A stretch of 64,000 bases of DNA from Streptomyces gelaticus (GTDB lineage Bacteria > Actinomycetota > Actinomycetes > Streptomycetales > Streptomycetaceae), in the NCBI RefSeq assembly GCF_014649535.1, contig NZ_BMTF01000008.1:264200-328199 (forward strand), written 5' to 3'. Below the pieces are notes generated by a model. The model was given only the letters and a program-made list of their open reading frames with translations. It had not been told where the DNA came from and ran no database searches. Made by a program: the position numbers and the translations under genes. The number at the start of each line of letters is the position of its first letter. The stretch's first letter is position 1. Shown one piece after another: positions 17,024 through 25,998 of the stretch.

Positions 17024-17623
17024 TCAACACCCCTCCGCGTTCGGCCCCTTCAGCCCCTGCAAGGTGAGCATCAGCAACCGCTCCGCCAACTCCGGGTCGT
17101 CCGGCGACTGTTCGGCGGCCAGCGCGATCGCGTTCGTCAGCTTCATCAGGTCGTCGATCGACACATCCGACCGCACGTCACCGCCCGCCTGTGCCCGCGC
17201 CAGCAGCACCGCCCCCGCCTCGCGCAACGGCACATTGCACTGCGCCAGGGCCGAAGTCTCGTCCCGCGACGTCGACATGAGCGCCTGTGCGAGCCCGCGG
17301 TATTCACCCGCGTGGGTGATGATCGCACCCAGCCACTCCACCAGGCCCCGGCACGGCCGCTCGGCCCCCGCGAGTTCACGGGAACGGGTGATCAGGGACG
17401 ACAGGGCTTCCTGGAACACCGCGTTCATCAGCGCGTGCCGGTTCGGGAAGTGCCGGTACAGCGTCCCGATGCCCACGCCCGCGCGTCGCGCGATGTCCTC
17501 CAGGGACGCGTCGGTGCCGTGCTCCGCGAAAGCGGTCCGGGCCTCGTTCAGCAGCCGGTCGTAGTTCCGGCGTGCGTCGGCACGCATCGGCCGGGCCGAC
17601 GCCCGTGCCGCACTGATCGCCAT
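17024..17623 (-). CDS. TetR-family transcriptional regulator
   Basis: A 199-aa repressor-type protein. The TetR helix-turn-helix is at residues 17-62 (NYDRLLNEARTAFAEHG, then IARRAGVGIGTLYRHFP). The C-terminal ligand domain is helical with no assignable inducer pocket. The ATG at 17623 has GAGGA 10 bases upstream. It lies downstream of accA2 in the same direction but is separated by a perfect terminator, so it is probably transcribed alone. Its target is unknown; the acyl-CoA carboxylase genes next door are natural candidates. Confidence 0.9.
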   Translation of the reverse strand: MAISAARASARPMRADARRNYDRLLNEARTAFAEHGTDASLEDIARRAGVGIGTLYRHFPNRHALMNAVFQEALSSLITRSRELAGAERPCRGLVEWLGAIITHAGEYRGLAQALMSTSRDETSALAQCNVPLREAGAVLLARAQAGGDVRSDVSIDDLMKLTNAIALAAEQSPDDPELAERLLMLTLQGLKGPNAEGC

Positions 17624-17717
17624 GGCGCAGTCCTCACTTTCTTCCGCCCCGGGGTCCAGGATGCCATCGCACGCCCGGGAGCGGTGAGGCAGCGCGGAGC
17701 GGCGCACGGCAGAGGCC

Positions 17718-17741
17718 CCCGCCGAGTCGCGCGACTCGGCG
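17718..17741 (-). terminator. Terminator after accA2
   Basis: An 11-bp perfect inverted repeat (CCGCCGAGTCG), flanked by a further matching GAGGCC segment on both sides, about 30 bases beyond the accA2 stop on the minus strand. Confidence 0.85.
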
Positions 17742-17772
17742 GAGGCCCGGTGGGACGTCGGGTACCGCCCGG

Positions 17773-19527
17773 TCAGTCCTTGATCTCGCAGATGACGGCG
17801 CCGGAGGAGATCGAGCTGCCGACCTCGGCGGCCAGACCCTTGACGGTGCCGGAGCGGTGCGCGTTCAGCGGCTGCTCCATCTTCATGGCCTCCAGGACGA
17901 CGATCAGGTCGCCCTCCTGGACCTGCTGGCCCTCCTCGACCGCGATCTTGACGATGGTGCCCTGCATCGGGGACGCCAGGGTGTCGCCGGAGACCGCCGA
18001 GCCGCTCTTCTTCGCGGCGCGGCGCTTGGGCTTGGCTCCCGCGGCGAGTCCGGTACGGGCCAGGCTCATGCCGAGCGAGGAGGGCAGGGAGACCTCCAGG
18101 CGCTTGCCGCCGACCTCGACGACGACCGTCTCGCGGCCGGTCTCCTCCTCGGCCTCCGCCTCGGCGGTGGCGGTGAAGGGCTTGATGTCGTTGACGAACT
18201 CGGTCTCGATCCAGCGGGTGTGGACCTGGAACGGTTCGCTGGTGAACGCCGGGTCGGTGACGACCGCGCGGTGGAACGGGATGGCGGTGGCCATGCCCTC
18301 GACGTTGAACTCGGCCAGCGCACGGGCGGCGCGCTGGAGCGCCTGCTCGCGGGTCGCGCCGGTCACGATCAGCTTCGCCAGCAGCGAGTCCCAGGCGGGA
18401 CCGATGACGGAGCCGGACTCCACGCCCGCGTCGAGGCGGATGCCGGGGCCGGTGGGCGGGGCGAACGTGGTGACGGTGCCCGGAGCGGGCAGGAAGCCGC
18501 GGCCCGGGTCCTCGCCGTTGATCCGGAACTCGAAGGAGTGCCCGCGCACGGCCGGGTCGTCGTAGCCCAGCTCCTCGCCGTCGGCGATGCGGAACATCTC
18601 GCGTACCAGGTCGAGGCCGCTGACCTCCTCGGTCACCGGGTGCTCGACCTGGAGGCGGGTGTTGACCTCCAGGAACGAGATGGTGCCGTCCATGCCGACC
18701 AGGAACTCCACCGTGCCGGCGCCGACGTAGCCGGCCTCCTTGAGGATGGCCTTGGACGCCGCGTACAGCTCCGCGTTCTGCTCGTCGCTCAGGAAGGGGG
18801 CCGGGGCCTCCTCGACCAGCTTCTGGTGGCGGCGCTGGAGCGAGCAGTCACGGGTGGAGACCACGACCACGTTGCCGTGGGTGTCGGCCAGGCACTGGGT
18901 CTCGACGTGGCGCGGCCGGTCGAGGTAACGCTCCACGAAGCACTCGCCCCGGCCGAACGCCGCGACCGCCTCACGGACCGCGGAGTCGTACAGCTCCGGG
19001 ATCTCCTCCAGCGTGCGCGCCACCTTCAGCCCGCGACCGCCGCCACCGAAGGCGGCCTTGATCGCGATCGGCAGCCCGTGCTGCTCGGCGAAGGCCACGA
19101 CCTCGGCGGAGCCCTCGACCGGGTCGGGCGTGCCGGCCACCAGCGGGGCCCCGGCACGCTGCGCGATGTGCCGCGCCGCGACCTTGTCGCCGAGGTCGCG
19201 GATCGCCTGCGGCGGCGGGCCGATCCAGGTCAGGCCCGCGTCGAGCACGGCCTGGGCGAACTCGGCGTTCTCCGACAGGAAGCCGTAGCCCGGGTGGATC
19301 GCGTCGGCCCCGGAGTCCTTGGCAGCCTGGAGCACCTTGGCCATGTCCAGATAGCTGGCGGCCGGGGTGTCACCGCCCAGAGCGAATGCCTCGTCGGCCG
19401 CGCGCACATGCAGAGCGTCGCGGTCCGGGTCTGCGTAGACGGCCACGCTCCCGATCCCGGCATCCCGGCATGCCCGAGCAACACGGACAGCAATTTCGCC
19501 ACGGTTGGCGATGAGCACCTTGCGCAC
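17773..19527 (-). CDS. accA2: Acetyl/propionyl-CoA carboxylase alpha chain
   Basis: A 584-aa biotin carboxylase fused to a biotin carrier domain. The ATP-grasp features are GGGGRGLKV (about 165-172), [14 protein letters not shown] and the start [13 protein letters not shown]. The carrier domain at the end has EAMKMEQPL with the biotinylated Lys549. It carboxylates its own biotin with bicarbonate and ATP; the carboxyltransferase PccB then transfers CO2 to propionyl- or acetyl-CoA to make methylmalonyl- or malonyl-CoA, the extender units for fatty acids and polyketides. The GTG start has a strong GGAGGG site. pccE, pccB and birA lie 2-5 kb away. Confidence 0.95.
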   Translation of the reverse strand: MRKVLIANRGEIAVRVARACRDAGIGSVAVYADPDRDALHVRAADEAFALGGDTPAASYLDMAKVLQAAKDSGADAIHPGYGFLSENAEFAQAVLDAGLTWIGPPPQAIRDLGDKVAARHIAQRAGAPLVAGTPDPVEGSAEVVAFAEQHGLPIAIKAAFGGGGRGLKVARTLEEIPELYDSAVREAVAAFGRGECFVERYLDRPRHVETQCLADTHGNVVVVSTRDCSLQRRHQKLVEEAPAPFLSDEQNAELYAASKAILKEAGYVGAGTVEFLVGMDGTISFLEVNTRLQVEHPVTEEVSGLDLVREMFRIADGEELGYDDPAVRGHSFEFRINGEDPGRGFLPAPGTVTTFAPPTGPGIRLDAGVESGSVIGPAWDSLLAKLIVTGATREQALQRAARALAEFNVEGMATAIPFHRAVVTDPAFTSEPFQVHTRWIETEFVNDIKPFTATAEAEAEEETGRETVVVEVGGKRLEVSLPSSLGMSLARTGLAAGAKPKRRAAKKSGSAVSGDTLASPMQGTIVKIAVEEGQQVQEGDLIVVLEAMKMEQPLNAHRSGTVKGLAAEVGSSISSGAVICEIKD

Positions 19528-19947
19528 GATGGCTCCCTCCTTGAAACAAGCTGAGTTTAGGGACTACCGACACGGCCCTACGACCCGTCCCCAATGGTGA
19601 GCTTGCCCACACGGAGTGTGATTCGAGGCTTGCTCAAGTCGCGAAATCCCTTGTGGCACCACGGTACGCCGGGATTCATGACCGAACAGTAGCCACGAGG
19701 TGTGGTCCAGGTCTCTGTTCGTACGAGCTGCGACTTTTTGCGTTTCTTTGTCGAGTCCCCACTAATGGGCGAACGATTCTTTGCGCGACGTACGAGAGTC
19801 GCGGTCAGGGGGGTGCGGGAGGAGTGCGCCCGCGCACGCGTGGCGCGCGTGGCGGAGCCGGAGATCGCCCGGGCCCTTGTCCGGAGCATTACCCGTTAGT
19901 AGGGTCCGCGCTATCGCACGTACTGCAGGTAACAGGGGGTGAACACC
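19528..19947. other. Intergenic region between accA2 and a membrane-protein gene
   Basis: About 420 bases between divergent genes with no convincing gene. It is less GC-rich than its surroundings near 19730-19790. The segment TTACCCGTTAGTAGGGT near 19889-19905 resembles a promoter for the rightward gene, but no start site can be fixed by eye. It should hold the accA2 promoter. Confidence 0.5.
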
Positions 19948-20388
19948 GTGGTGCGCAGACCGGTGGCGTTCGTGGCCGCGATCGTGCTGTTCGTGGAAGC
20001 CGTGGGCATCGTGCTCATCAACGGCATCCTGGCGACGGTGGTCAAGAACCAGGACATGTCGCTGGCCGGGACGGACCCCGCAGTCATGTCCAACGGCACC
20101 TGGGTGATGGGCGGCGTCTTCGGCCTGTACCTGCTGCTGTGCGGGCTGCTCCTGCTGCTGGCCGGTATCCGCGACCGGGCCCCCGGCCGCCTCGCCCGCG
20201 TCGTCCTGATCCTCTGCGCCGTGGTGCACGGGATGCTGGGCGCGCTGACGGTCGGCCTGGTCGGCTGGAGCGCCTTCGCGTTCCTGATGGTGGTGCTCGG
20301 GCTGATAGTGCTGACGCTGGTGGCATACGGCACCCGGTCGGACGAGCCCGCCGACGACGCCGGAGCGGGCGCCCCGGCGCCGGTCTGA
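19948..20388 (+). CDS. Four-helix integral membrane protein
   Basis: A 146-aa protein with four hydrophobic segments at about residues 5-30, 52-72, 82-105 and 108-130 and a short acidic C-terminal tail. No family motif is visible; it is a conserved hypothetical at this position in streptomycetes. An AGGGGG ribosome site at 19934-19939 suits the GTG at 19948 (or 19951) better than the GTG at 19939. It ends tail to tail with maf, only 9 bases apart. Confidence 0.8.
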   Translation: MVRRPVAFVAAIVLFVEAVGIVLINGILATVVKNQDMSLAGTDPAVMSNGTWVMGGVFGLYLLLCGLLLLLAGIRDRAPGRLARVVLILCAVVHGMLGALTVGLVGWSAFAFLMVVLGLIVLTLVAYGTRSDEPADDAGAGAPAPV

Positions 20389-20397
20389 GCCGGCCCG

Positions 20398-21009
20398 CTA
20401 CGGCTCTCGGACCCAGAGCTCGGTGACGGAGATCCCCAGCTCGCCCAGCAGCCGGCGCAGCAGCGGCAGCGAGAGCCCGATGACATTGCCGTGGTCGCCC
20501 TCGATGGAGTCGACGAACGGGGCCGAGCGGCCGTCCAGGGTGAAGGCGCCCGCGACATGGAGCGGCTCGCCGGTGGCCACATAGGCGGCGATCTCGGCGT
20601 CCGTCGGTTCGCCGAAGCGGACGGTCGTGGAGGCGGTCGCCGAAGCGGTGCGCCCGGTCGCGGTGTCGATCACGCTGTGGCCCGTCCGCAGCACCCCGGC
20701 CCGGCCCCGCATGGACTTCCAGCGAGCGATGGCCTCCTCGTCGTCGGCCGGCTTGCCGAGCGCCTCGCCGTCCAGTTCGAGCACCGAGTCGCAGCCGATG
20801 ACCAGGGCACCCGCCGTCTCCGCCCGCCCGGCCACCGCCGCGGCCTTGGCCTCCGCGAGCACCAGCGCCAGCTCCGCCGGTGTCGGGGCGCTCAGCGCGT
20901 CCTCGTCCACTCCGCTGACGACCACCTCGGGCGCGAAGCCGGCCTGCCGCAGCAGACCGAGGCGGGCGGGGGAGGCGGAGGCGAGCACGAGACGGCGCTG
21001 ATCAGTCAT
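20398..21009 (-). CDS. maf: Maf-family nucleotide pyrophosphatase
   Basis: A 203-aa protein that begins with the Maf signature [14 protein letters not shown]. It continues with [16 protein letters not shown], carrying the catalytic Asp, and the substrate-loop motif [15 protein letters not shown]. Maf enzymes hydrolyse non-canonical or canonical nucleoside triphosphates to monophosphates (housecleaning; linked to division arrest in other bacteria). The ATG at 21009 begins the motif; another ATG at 21018 is possible and neither has a strong ribosome site. The next gene upstream, a 42-aa membrane protein, ends 40 bases away in the same direction. Confidence 0.92.
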   Translation of the reverse strand: MTDQRRLVLASASPARLGLLRQAGFAPEVVVSGVDEDALSAPTPAELALVLAEAKAAAVAGRAETAGALVIGCDSVLELDGEALGKPADDEEAIARWKSMRGRAGVLRTGHSVIDTATGRTASATASTTVRFGEPTDAEIAAYVATGEPLHVAGAFTLDGRSAPFVDSIEGDHGNVIGLSLPLLRRLLGELGISVTELWVREP

Positions 21010-21049
21010 ACGCGCCATCGTAGAAGAGGCGGACCGGCCCCGGCCCCGC

Positions 21050-21178
21050 TCAGCGCATCCCGACCGCGAACATCGCGACCACCATCGCGAGAGCGAGCAC
21101 CAGCCCCGCGCGGCGCATCATGGCCTGGGCGTCGCGCAGTTCCTTCGGCGGCTTGTTCTCGGGGTCGGACCACAGCAT
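21050..21178 (-). CDS. mmpB: Tiny single-span membrane protein (MmpB-like)
   Basis: A 42-aa protein starting [18 protein letters not shown], a charged cytoplasmic-type segment, followed by one hydrophobic helix at about residues 24-41 ending in the stop. The ATG at 21178 has AGGATC 8 bases upstream. Length, sequence style and location between maf and the carboxylase genes match the small protein annotated in streptomycetes as morphogenic membrane protein MmpB; that name is from memory of annotations and not verified here. A perfect 12-bp hairpin lies just upstream. Confidence 0.7.
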   Translation of the reverse strand: MLWSDPENKPPKELRDAQAMMRRAGLVLALAMVVAMFAVGMR

Positions 21179-21208
21179 GGAAACGATCCTGCTGTCGCGG
21201 CGGACGGC

Positions 21209-21234
21209 GCGCCTGAGTACGGGTACTCAGGCGC
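21209..21234 (-). terminator. Hairpin between pccE and the small membrane-protein gene
   Basis: A perfect 12-bp inverted repeat (GCGCCTGAGTAC) with a 2-base spacer, about 110 bases after the pccE stop and 30 bases before the small ORF start. It may terminate the pccB-pccE transcript or act as a processing stem. Confidence 0.7.
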
Positions 21235-21345
21235 CGTGGTGCGTACGGACCAGATCGCGCCCGGACGCACCGGAGGCCCGGACCCGAAGGGGCCCGGACC
21301 TCTGAGGACGTGCGTGAAGGGACGCTCCCGGCGACCGCCCCGCGC

Positions 21346-21567
21346 CTACCCGGGCCAGTACGTCCGGGCCCAGGCGCGCGGCCCCGGCAGATGGCGGGTG
21401 CGCCGGGCGATGCGTCCCGGGTCGGACCACTGGCCGGGCAGCGCCGCTGCGCCGGCCTGCGCACCGGACGGCTCCTCGGACCACGTCGCCGCGGTGCGCG
21501 CCCGCACCACCGCCAGTGCGGCGGCCAGCTCCTCAGGGGTCGGGTTGCCCCGTACGACCTTGATCAT
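21346..21567 (-). CDS. pccE: Acyl-CoA carboxylase epsilon subunit
   Basis: A 73-aa protein with the features of the small actinobacterial epsilon subunit: start IKVVRGNPTPEELAALL-like (here PEELAAALAVV), a variable middle, and the ending WARTYWPG. This subunit links the alpha and beta subunits and raises activity of the complex in S. coelicolor. It is 14 bases downstream of pccB and shares its operon. Confidence 0.92.
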   Translation of the reverse strand: MIKVVRGNPTPEELAAALAVVRARTAATWSEEPSGAQAGAAALPGQWSDPGRIARRTRHLPGPRAWARTYWPG

Positions 21568-21581
21568 GGCCAGGACCCTTT

Positions 21582-23165
21582 CTAGAGGGGGATGTTGCCG
21601 TGCTTCTTCGGGGGCAGCGACTCCCGCTTGGTACGCAGCTGGCGCAGCCCCTTCACGATGTGGGCGCGGGTGTCGGACGGCATGATCACCGCGTCGACGT
21701 AACCGCGCTCGGCCGCCACGTAGGGGTTGAGCAGCGTGTCCTCGTAGTCGGCGATCAGCTCGGCACGGGTGGCGTCCTGGTCCTCGGCGGCGGCGATCGT
21801 CCGGCGATGCAGGATGTTCACCGCGCCCTGCGCGCCCATCACCGCGATCTGCGCGGTCGGCCAGGCGAGGTTGATGTCGGCGCCCAGGTGCTTGGAGCCC
21901 ATGACGTCGTACGCGCCACCGAACGCCTTGCGGGTGATCACGGTGATCAGCGGGACCGTCGCCTCGGCGTAGGCGTAGATCAGCTTGGCGCCGCGGCGGA
22001 TGATGCCGCCGTACTCCTGGTCGACGCCGGGCAGGAAGCCGGGGACGTCCACGAAGGTCAGCACGGGCACGTTGAAGGCGTCGCAGGTGCGGACGAAGCG
22101 CGCGGCCTTCTCGCTCGCGTTGATGTCCAGGCAGCCGGCGAACTGCATCGGCTGGTTGGCGACGATGCCCACCGGGTAGCCCTCGACGCGCCCGAAGCCG
22201 GTGATGATGTTCGGCGCGAACAGGGCCTGGGTCTCCAGGAACTCGCCGTCGTCCAGCACGTGTTCGATGGCGGTGTGCATGTCGTACGGCTGGTTCGCCG
22301 AGTCCGGGATGAGGGTGTCGAGCTCGCGGTCCTCGTCCGTGGTGGCGAGATCGGCCGCCTCGGGGAAGGCGGGCGCCTCGGACAGGTTGTTCGAAGGGAG
22401 GTACGACAGCAGCGACTTGACGTAGTCGATGGCGTCCTTCTCGTCGCCCGCCATGTGGTGCGCCACACCGGAGGTGGTGTTGTGGGTGCGGGCGCCGCCC
22501 AGCTCCTCGAAGCCGACGTCCTCGCCGGTGACCGTCTTGATGACGTCGGGGCCGGTGATGAACATGTGCGAGGTCTGGTCGACCATGACCGTGAAGTCGG
22601 TGATCGCGGGGGAGTAGACCGCGCCGCCCGCACAGGGTCCGACGATGAGCGAAATCTGCGGCACGACACCCGAGGCGTGCACATTGCGGCGGAAGATCTC
22701 CGCGAACAGTCCGAGCGCGGCCACGCCTTCCTGGATCCGGGCGCCGCCGCCGTCGTTGATGCCGATGATCGGGCAGCCGGTCTTCAGCGCGAAGTCCATC
22801 ACCTTGACGATCTTCTCACCGTAGACCTCGCCGAGCGAGCCGCCGAAGATGGTGAAGTCCTGCGAATAGATGCAGACGGGGCGGCCGTCGACCGTCCCGT
22901 AACCCGTCACGACGCCGTCTCCGTACGGGCGGTTCTTCTCGATGCCGAAGTTGGTGGAGCGGTGCCGGGCGAATTCGTCGAGCTCCACGAAGGAACCCTC
23001 GTCGAGCAGCAGGTCGACCCGTTCGCGCGCGGTCAACTTGCCCTTGGCGTGCTGCTTCTCGACCGCGCGCGCGGAGCCCGCGTGCGTCGCCTCGTCGATT
23101 CGGCGCTGCAGGTCCGCGATCTTGCCCGCGGTGGTGTGGATGTCGATCTCTTCCGGCTCGGACAT
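21582..23165 (-). CDS. pccB: Propionyl-CoA carboxylase beta subunit (carboxyltransferase)
   Basis: A 527-aa carboxyltransferase. Crotonase-fold markers include [12 protein letters not shown] with its oxyanion glycines (about 137-148), [12 protein letters not shown] (about 178-190) and the second domain [20 protein letters not shown] and [12 protein letters not shown]. The usual length and full sequence are intact. It moves carboxyl from carboxybiotin on AccA to propionyl-CoA to give methylmalonyl-CoA. Head of the pccB-pccE operon, divergent from birA, with about 130 bases between. The ATG at 23165 follows GGGAGCC. Confidence 0.95.
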   Translation of the reverse strand: MSEPEEIDIHTTAGKIADLQRRIDEATHAGSARAVEKQHAKGKLTARERVDLLLDEGSFVELDEFARHRSTNFGIEKNRPYGDGVVTGYGTVDGRPVCIYSQDFTIFGGSLGEVYGEKIVKVMDFALKTGCPIIGINDGGGARIQEGVAALGLFAEIFRRNVHASGVVPQISLIVGPCAGGAVYSPAITDFTVMVDQTSHMFITGPDVIKTVTGEDVGFEELGGARTHNTTSGVAHHMAGDEKDAIDYVKSLLSYLPSNNLSEAPAFPEAADLATTDEDRELDTLIPDSANQPYDMHTAIEHVLDDGEFLETQALFAPNIITGFGRVEGYPVGIVANQPMQFAGCLDINASEKAARFVRTCDAFNVPVLTFVDVPGFLPGVDQEYGGIIRRGAKLIYAYAEATVPLITVITRKAFGGAYDVMGSKHLGADINLAWPTAQIAVMGAQGAVNILHRRTIAAAEDQDATRAELIADYEDTLLNPYVAAERGYVDAVIMPSDTRAHIVKGLRQLRTKRESLPPKKHGNIPL

Positions 23166-23299
23166 CGGGTGGCGGCTCCCTGCCTGGTCACGGGGACGAC
23201 TGTGCTGCTGATCAGGTACTGAAACACCTACTGATCCGTAGGGTATCGGCGCGGATACGGTTCGGCAGTGCGTCGTTTACCACACCTAGTCTGGCTTGC

Positions 23300-24166
23300 A
23301 TGACACCTTCGGATACGCCACAGAACCGTTGGTCGGACCTGGACCGACCGCCCCTGAACGTCGCCGCGCTGCGCCGCGGACTCCTGCGGCCGGGCGGGCT
23401 GTGGACCTCGCTCGACGTCGTGGAGACCATCGGGTCCACCAACTCCGAGCTGGTCCGGCGCGCGGCGGCCGGGCTCGACGAGGGCACCGTGCTGGTCGCC
23501 GAGGAGCAGACCGCGGGCCGCGGCCGCCTCGACCGAACCTGGACGGCTCCGGCCCGTTCGGGCCTGTTCTTCTCCGTCTACCTGGAGCCGGGCGACATCC
23601 CCACAGAACGGTGGGGCTGGCTGCCGCTGCTCACCGGCGTCGCCGCGGCGACCGGCCTGGCGAGGGCCGCGGGCGTCGACACCGCACTGAAGTGGCCCAA
23701 CGACCTCCTGGTCACGGTGGAGGGCGTGGAGCGCAAGGCGGGCGGCATCCTGGCCGAGCTCGCCGGGGACGGCGTCGTGGTCGGCATGGGCCTCAACGTC
23801 TCCCTGCGCGCCGATGAGCTGCCCGCCCCCACGGCCGGCTCGCTGGCCCTGGCCGGTGCCGTCTCCACCGACCGCGAGACGCTGCTGCGGGGCGTGCTGC
23901 GCTCGCTGGATCACTGGTACGGCCAGTGGCGTGCGGCGGAGGGCGACGCGGCGGCGAGCGGCCTCCAGGAGGCGTACGCGGCGGGCTGCGCGACGCTCGG
24001 CCGGACGGTACGGGCCCAGCTGCCCGGCAACCGCACCGTCGTCGCCGAGGCCGTGGCGATCGACGGCGACGGCCGCCTGATCCTGTCCACCGACGACGGC
24101 CTCCAGGAACCGGTGTCGGCCGGCGACATCGTCCACCTGCGGGGCGCGGGAGGCGGCTTGGTCTGA
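23300..24166 (+). CDS. birA: Biotin-[acetyl-CoA-carboxylase] ligase
   Basis: A 288-aa ligase that attaches biotin to the carrier lysine of AccA proteins through biotinyl-AMP. Motifs: ETIGSTNSELVRR (about 44-56), the biotin-binding EEQTAGRGRLDRTW (about 74-87) and KWPNDLLV (about 131-138), followed by the C-terminal SH3-like cap ending VHLRG. There is no N-terminal DNA-binding domain, so it is a class I ligase that cannot act as a repressor. Divergent from pccB, next to its own substrate genes. Confidence 0.95.
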   Translation: MTPSDTPQNRWSDLDRPPLNVAALRRGLLRPGGLWTSLDVVETIGSTNSELVRRAAAGLDEGTVLVAEEQTAGRGRLDRTWTAPARSGLFFSVYLEPGDIPTERWGWLPLLTGVAAATGLARAAGVDTALKWPNDLLVTVEGVERKAGGILAELAGDGVVVGMGLNVSLRADELPAPTAGSLALAGAVSTDRETLLRGVLRSLDHWYGQWRAAEGDAAASGLQEAYAAGCATLGRTVRAQLPGNRTVVAEAVAIDGDGRLILSTDDGLQEPVSAGDIVHLRGAGGGLV

Positions 24167-24290
24167 GGCGGAGGCGGCTGCCCTGCCCGAGCCTCCCGGC
24201 CCGTTCGAACACGTGACCGGGGCATGAAAACGATGCCCTCCCGGCCCCCCACCGGCCGAACCCACCCGCACCCTTGGCCCACCCGAGACC

Positions 24291-24655
24291 ATGCCCTCCT
24301 GGAAACCCCCCACTGGCCGAAACCACCCACGCCCCCCGGCCCACCCAGGCAACGTTCCGGGACGCCTCGTGGGGGTGAAGGCCGTGCCCTCCTGGAAACC
24401 ACCCACCGGCCGAAACCACCCACGCCCCCGGCCCACCCAGGCAACGTTCCGGGACGCTTCGTGGGGTGAAGACCGTGCCCTCCTGGAAACCCCCCACCGG
24501 CCGAACCCACCCACGCCCCCGGCCCACCCAGGCAACGTTCCGGGACGCCTCGTGGGGGTGAAGACCGTGCCCTCCTGGAAACCCCCCACCGGCCGAAACC
24601 ACCCACGCCCCCCGGCCCACCCAGGAACATTCCCGGACGCCATAGGGGCGTGAGC
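24291..24655. repeat. Tandem 91-93 bp repeats, four copies
   Basis: Four head-to-tail copies begin at about 24291, 24384, 24475 and 24567, each about 92 bases long and more than 90 percent alike, starting with TGCCCTCCTGGAAACC and containing GGCAACGTTCCGGGACGC. A fifth, decayed copy precedes them (24230-24290). The array fills most of the 570-base gap between birA and cya. Open frames run through it on both strands only because the unit length is near a multiple of three in places; unit lengths of 93, 91 and 92 shift the frame, so it is not a coding repeat. Confidence 0.9.
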
Positions 24656-24737
24656 TACGGCACACCTGCCGTATCGTTGAGGCGATCCACCGACAGATCG
24701 GCAGGGCAGTGCGCAGGGAACGGGCAGGAGGCGGCTG

Positions 24738-25910
24738 GTGACCGTCGACGACACGACCTCCGGTGCGGGCGCACAGCCCCCGTCGGAACCCTCGGTCCAC
24801 GCGACACCGCATCACGAAGTCGACCACACGGCGGAACCGACCGACGACCCCCTCGCGATCCGGCTGGAGCAGCTGATCCTGGGCGCCGACCGTCGCTACA
24901 CGCCGTTCCAGGCGGCCCGTACCGCCGGTGTCTCGATGGATCTGGCCTCCAGGTTCTGGCGGGCCATGGGCTTCGCCGACATCGGGCAGGCCAAGGCGCT
25001 CACCGAGGCCGATGTGCTGGCGCTGCGCCGGCTCGCCGGTCTCGTCGAGGCGGGGCTGCTCAGCGAACCGATGGCGATCCAGGTGGCCCGGTCCACCGGG
25101 CAGACCACCGCCCGGCTGGCGGAGTGGCAGATCGACTCCTTCCTGGAAGGGCTGACCGAGCCGCCCGAGCCCGGAATGACCCGCACCGAGGTCACGTACC
25201 CGCTGGTCGAGCTGCTGCTTCCGGAGCTCCAGGAGTTCCTGGTCTATGTCTGGCGGCGCCAGCTGGCCGCCGCCACCGGGCGGGTCGTGCAGGCCGCCGA
25301 CGACGAGGAGATGGTCGACCGCCGGCTGGCCGTCGGCTTCGCCGACCTCGTCGGGTTCACCCGGCTGACCCGGCGGCTGGAGGAGGAGGAACTCGGCGAG
25401 CTGGTCGAGGCCTTCGAGACCACCTCGGCCGACCTGGTGGCCGCGCACGGCGGCCGTCTCATCAAGACCCTCGGCGACGAGGTCCTCTTCGCCGCCGACG
25501 ACGCGGGCACCGCGGCCGAGATCGCGCTGCGCCTGATCGAGGCGATGACCCATGACGAGACCATGCCGGCCCTGCGCGTGGGCATCGCGTTCGGCACGGT
25601 CACCACCCGGATGGGCGATGTCTTCGGTACGACGGTGAACCTCGCCAGCCGGCTGACCTCGATAGCGCCGAAGGACGCCGTGCTGGTGGACGGGGCCTTC
25701 GCGGAGGAGCTGACCCGCACCGGCGACGCCCCGGCCTCCGAGGCGCAGGCGGCCCAGGAGGCCGCGGTGGCCGAGAAGGAACGCCGGGAAGGCATGGAGC
25801 CGGCTGCCCTGCCCACGTACCGCTACGGACTCCAGCCGATGTGGCAGCGCCCGGTGCGCGGCCTCGGCGTGGTGGAGCCCTGGCTGCTGGCCCGGCGCGC
25901 CACCTCCTGA
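24738..25910 (+). CDS. cya: Class III adenylate cyclase
   Basis: A 390-aa cyclase. The C-terminal catalytic domain (about 195-330) has metal-binding Asp203 in VGFADLVGFT and Asp247 in IKTLGDEVLF, with transition-state Asn301 and Arg305 in TTVNLASR. The N-terminal half (40-180) is helical, with a helix-turn-helix-like piece (FQAARTAGVSMDLASRFWR), the usual Streptomyces Cya arrangement, and no membrane segment. It makes cAMP, which in S. coelicolor supports germination and aerial growth; Cya lies next to birA and the carboxylase genes there as well. Start is a GTG at 24738 after GGAGGCGG. Confidence 0.93.
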   Translation: MTVDDTTSGAGAQPPSEPSVHATPHHEVDHTAEPTDDPLAIRLEQLILGADRRYTPFQAARTAGVSMDLASRFWRAMGFADIGQAKALTEADVLALRRLAGLVEAGLLSEPMAIQVARSTGQTTARLAEWQIDSFLEGLTEPPEPGMTRTEVTYPLVELLLPELQEFLVYVWRRQLAAATGRVVQAADDEEMVDRRLAVGFADLVGFTRLTRRLEEEELGELVEAFETTSADLVAAHGGRLIKTLGDEVLFAADDAGTAAEIALRLIEAMTHDETMPALRVGIAFGTVTTRMGDVFGTTVNLASRLTSIAPKDAVLVDGAFAEELTRTGDAPASEAQAAQEAAVAEKERREGMEPAALPTYRYGLQPMWQRPVRGLGVVEPWLLARRATS

Positions 25911-25916
25911 ACCCCT

Positions 25917-25949
25917 GGCCCGGACGCACCCGGGGCCGTTGTCCGGGCC
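25917..25949 (+). terminator. Terminator after cya
   Basis: A perfect 9-bp inverted repeat (GGCCCGGAC) with a 15-base loop immediately after the cya stop codon. Confidence 0.85.
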
Positions 25950-25965
25950 GCGCCATAGGATCCCT

Positions 25966-25986
25966 CCGGTAACGATCGTTAACCGG
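25966..25986. promoter_or_regulatory. TetR-type palindrome before the enoyl-CoA hydratase gene
   Basis: A near-perfect 21-base inverted repeat centred on CGATCG, with the perfect 12-bp core TAACGATCGTTA, ends 12 bases before the start codon and just before the ribosome site. Its size and symmetry are typical of TetR-family operators that control acyl-CoA genes; the regulator is not identified. Confidence 0.6.
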
Positions 25987-25998
25987 AGGGGTGAAGTC

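Noticed and set aside
19578..19889. 103-codon minus-strand frame upstream of accA2
   Set aside because: It fills the divergent promoter region, lacks a ribosome site and has no hydrophobic or motif pattern.
24291..24655. Repeat protein encoded by the 92-bp array
   Set aside because: Unit lengths of 93, 91 and 92 shift the frame at every unit, and neither strand has a ribosome site; treated as a noncoding repeat.
24291..24655. CRISPR array
   Set aside because: There are no short direct repeats with unique spacers; the units are alike along their whole length. No cas genes are present in the window.
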